Shown here: positions 61,080-64,000 of the stretch, piece after piece
Position numbering within the stretch: position 1 is the stretch's first letter
How the letters are laid out: each line of letters opens with the position of its first letter
Assembly: GCA_024449915.1 (NCBI GenBank)
Contig: JAMZAV010000445.1
Location: forward strand, 124,001 to 188,000
DNA from: Sweltsa coloradensis
Lineage: Eukaryota > Arthropoda > Insecta > Plecoptera > Chloroperlidae
DNA length: 64,000 nt
Direction: 5' to 3'
Made by a program: the position numbers and the translations under genes
Notes under the pieces: generated by a model
Seen by the model: only the letters and a program-made list of their open reading frames with translations
Database searches by the model: none
Told to the model about the DNA's origin: nothing

Positions 61080-61760
61080 AGGCCTCAGAACAGATAGGCC
61101 CTGGATAGGCCCTAGCCTACGTCGTCTGCTTTAATCTTGTTTCTGACTAATTTCTTTACTTGGTTGCTCTTCTGAGTTCTGGGCTTGACTATTTATTAAT
61201 TAATAATATTTTAATGTTATGTAGGCATAGCCTAAGTATTGATTAATTGAGTAGGTCTATCAATTGTCTGATGTTGAAGTAAAGTAGGTCTTTGTCACTA
61301 AGCCATGCACTAATAGGGCCCGCGGGAAAAACACAGTCAAGTAAGCCAACCAATTAGGTAGGGCCTAGGTACCTAAACAGTAGGACCTAAATACGTACAA
61401 GACAACGGTTATAGACATAAGGCTTTTAGAAAAAAATACTTTTAATATTCCTTTTGGGGGGTAGGGCTATAAATACTAGGCCTAGGCCTAGGCTACACTA
61501 CCTGAGTTGGGCCGATGCTAGGCTACGCGTAGCCTTAGGCTAGGCCTAGTTTCCCCAAATTGAACACATATCACAAGAATTTCCCTGTTTTATCAATGTA
61601 GGACTAGATCTAGCTAGCCTAGGCTGCATCATAGATAGGCTGCATATTAAAGCAAGGCCTAGGCTTTTGCCCCCCCCCCACCCAACCCCCAAAGAGAAAT
61701 TGCATAGACTAGGCCTGGCCCTAGGCTAGGCTAGAACGAAGTGTATAATAGTATCCTTGC
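61080..61760. repeat. AGGCCTA-rich intron of the hAT transposase gene
   Basis: Repeated CTAGGCCTAGGCCTAGG and ATAGGCCCTAGCCTA words, with a C-run at 61671-61679. Nothing coding. It lies between transposase exons 1 and 2. Confidence 0.55.
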
Positions 61761-62113
61761 CCTAGGGCCTAGTTCAATTTTTATGCAAATAGAATTGTGT
61801 TGATTTAAATAAAATAATAATATAAGACAAAGAATTTTAATATCCAAAACAACTCAGTGACAAAACATAACACGCAATGACAGTATCCTAATGAAACATA
61901 ACCTCCAACGTTTGGAATGGTCTGTTGACATACACCTAGTTCGTCACCTCGCCACACGCACGCAGCGCACGGAGTAGAAAAATGATGCTAGCAATTTTAT
62001 TTCTCCTGTGTTGGTTATGCCGATTTAAACAAATGCAACTTTGAAGGTCGTTCAATCTTGGCTGAATCCTACTCTAGCAGCCTTTTTGAATGAAGTCGAG
62101 AGGAATGTTTGTT

Positions 62114-62755
62114 TCAGTTGTGTGTGCGGATATGCATTTGTAGGTTGAGTATTTCCATTTTAACTCTTTTTGAAGCCGCTGAAGCGTTTATAATTTTTTT
62201 GTCATCGAGATAAATCTCATACTCATGTTTGTGGATGCGTGACAAGTGTCGAATTAATGTTGTTGTCGTACCTGTTGGCGCAGTTAGTGCACATTTGCAA
62301 TGAATGCAAGTGGCTTTGTCATCAATTCGATTAAAATGACGAGCCAAGCCTAGCCCTAGTGGTTCCATCTGATTGCCAGGCCTAGGCCTAGGGATATTGG
62401 GTGGAAGTTCATGTGTAGGGCTAGGGCTCCGGCTAGGCCTAGGCCTAGGCCGAGGCCTACTGTTCCTGGCAGGGGCAAGGTTAGAATCGTGGTCGTCGTC
62501 AGAGTCACTTCTTACGGGGCCTATAGGCCTAGGCATTAATAGGGTTTGCCTTAAAGGTTTAGGCCCAGGCCTACTAGGGCTAGAGCAATCACTGGCGCAA
62601 GCACTGGTGCTTGGCTGTGACAAGTCGGGGCACGACCTAGGCCTAGAGCTAGGCATAGGTCTAGGCCAAGGCGACTCACATTCTTCCAAGTTGTCATCTT
62701 CTAACTCTTCTGCGGCAGGATTGATCACATACCCTTCACTTTTCCGTCGCTTCAT
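62114..62755 (-). CDS. hAT transposase exon 1: BED finger and Arg-Pro repeats
   Basis: From ATG at 62755: MKRRKSEGYVINPAAEELED, Ser/Pro-rich sequence, then RPRPRPRPSRSPSPT and IPRPRPGNQMEPLGLGLARH, followed by the BED finger KATCIHCKCALTAPTGTTTT, LIRHLSRIHKHEYEI (C-X2-C ... H-X4-H). The Arg-Pro repeats are encoded by AGGCCT copies. The exon's 3' splice donor is uncertain; the open frame ends at 62114 with a stop, so the real donor lies before that. Confidence 0.75.
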   Translation of the reverse strand: MKRRKSEGYVINPAAEELEDDNLEECESPWPRPMPSSRPRSCPDLSQPSTSACASDCSSPSRPGPKPLRQTLLMPRPIGPVRSDSDDDHDSNLAPARNSRPRPRPRPSRSPSPTHELPPNIPRPRPGNQMEPLGLGLARHFNRIDDKATCIHCKCALTAPTGTTTTLIRHLSRIHKHEYEIYLDDKKIINASAASKRVKMEILNLQMHIRTHN

Positions 62756-63484
62756 ATCGGTTTTTATTCTCTTTACGTCAAATCACGGTGCGCCAAATCA
62801 TTGTGAAAAATAGGCCTAGTCTAGTACATAATAATGCCGTCGGTGTAGCATTGGCGTTTCGGCGTGCGATATATATCGAAATATCGATTTTTCTCTCGAA
62901 AGTCGTCAGTTTAAACCAGTGTGACCAACATTCGAATTTGTATTTCCGATTGGCGGGAGGTTCGAGTTCGGTTCGATTTTCGAACCGAATATTTTCGAAC
63001 TCGAACCTTCATTGAAGTTCGAGTTCGGTTCGAAATTCGAACCGGTTCGCACACCCCTAACATTGAACTTAAGTGATTTACTAGGGAAATGTAGGCCTAG
63101 GCCTAGTTTTTGGAGACAAAAGTTATTAAATAGAGCTACAAATATAGCGTTCTTGTGATATGACTAAACATAAGAGATGACATTAGTAAAATGTTGCGCA
63201 AGTTTAAAATGGCGCCGTATTGCCTTACTAACAACACTACTACAACTATGAAACTAATTAAATTGAGCTAAAAGATAAACAAAGTCATACATTGTTGATA
63301 GAACATTAACAAAGTAAAATATTTTGTATTTCTCAAATTTGATCAATTGGGTAGATTCCATGCCACGACTTTTCATTCGTATAAATGTACAGTGTTTTGT
63401 TTTGTTGATGTTGTTCCCGAAGAAGATTGGAATTAGTAGGATTACCTACCACTTTACCCCCCACTGGAGTTGTTATGCATGTGA

Positions 63485-63914
<430 letters not shown>

Positions 63915-64000
63915 TGACGTGATGTCGAAATCAGAATGATGCCAATCCAATTTCAAGGATTGAATAACTTCAAAGCTGAATGAATCAGAATGAGTTTTGT

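Larger units (their letters stand above)
58252..63059 (-). mobile_element. hAT transposon with five-exon transposase gene (4.8 kb)
   Basis: TAGGGGTGTGCGAACC at 58252 and GGTTCGCACACCCCTA ending at 63059. Flanks AACATTGA (58244-58251) and ACATTGAA (63060-63067) share ACATTGA, a target duplication with a one-base slip. The subterminal CGAACCGAACC arrays match the MITE 49278-50207. It encodes a minus-strand transposase with BED finger and dimerisation domain (separate entries) and sits between SMG1 exons 15 and 16, antisense to the gene. Confidence 0.9.

Noticed and set aside
62373..62813. Plus-strand 146-codon ORF of Gly-Leu repeats
   Set aside because: It is the complement of the transposase BED exon; the AGGCCT palindrome keeps both strands open.

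Overview
The window is animal (metazoan) genomic DNA. Genes are split by GT-AG introns, and the reading frame is carried across every junction I could check. Much of the rest is mobile DNA of animal type: non-LTR retrotransposons, a Penelope-like element, hAT and pogo/Tigger-like transposons and SINEs. The palindrome TAGGCCTA is extremely frequent in non-coding DNA. I cannot name the species; a marine invertebrate is a guess from the repeat mix.

Two host genes lie head to head. On the minus strand (about 22151 down to 3861) is a BTB-BACK-Kelch (KLHL-type) gene. Seven coding exons join in frame to a 579-residue product, with one Kelch blade apparently missing. On the plus strand (24791 to beyond 63863) is SMG1, the PI3K-related kinase of nonsense-mediated mRNA decay. 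Seventeen consecutive exons join in frame to 2337 codons. They run from the Ser/Arg-rich N terminus through the HEAT/FAT region into the kinase domain, and the window ends inside the kinase domain. The 2.6 kb between the genes holds a candidate shared promoter with ETS-, YY1- and NRF1-like motifs near 24300-24425.

The introns are transposon archives. KLHL introns: a 5'-truncated Penelope-like element with GIY-YIG domain and inverted tail (4175-5310), a 5S rRNA-like sequence (6820-6936), a broken LINE with restriction-like endonuclease (13778-16898), a repeat with internal duplication (17252-18231) and several hAT-type elements. SMG1 intron 1 (25227-37129, about 11.9 kb): a 2.5 kb long-TIR element with another TIR element inside it, fold-back elements, a hAT with perfect 8-bp target duplication (29258-30795), a tRNA-type SINE and a CR1/L2-like LINE nested inside a hAT-type element. 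Later SMG1 introns: an RNase H LINE fragment, a long-TIR MITE, a BED-finger hAT remnant, a 930-bp hAT MITE, a pogo/Tigger-like element with another MITE inside it, and a 4.8 kb nearly intact five-exon hAT transposase gene (58252-63059) between two kinase-domain exons.

Many insertion boundaries are certified by terminal inverted repeats plus target duplications, so the order of insertion can be read. I saw no CRISPR array, operon, prophage or bacterial gene, and no clear new enzymatic system. The most unusual items are the autonomous/non-autonomous hAT pair with matching ends inside one essential gene, the expansion of TAGGCCTA (which also builds Arg-Pro repeats in a transposase), a GC-AG intron in SMG1, a possible decayed hammerhead ribozyme in the Penelope-like element and the missing Kelch blade.
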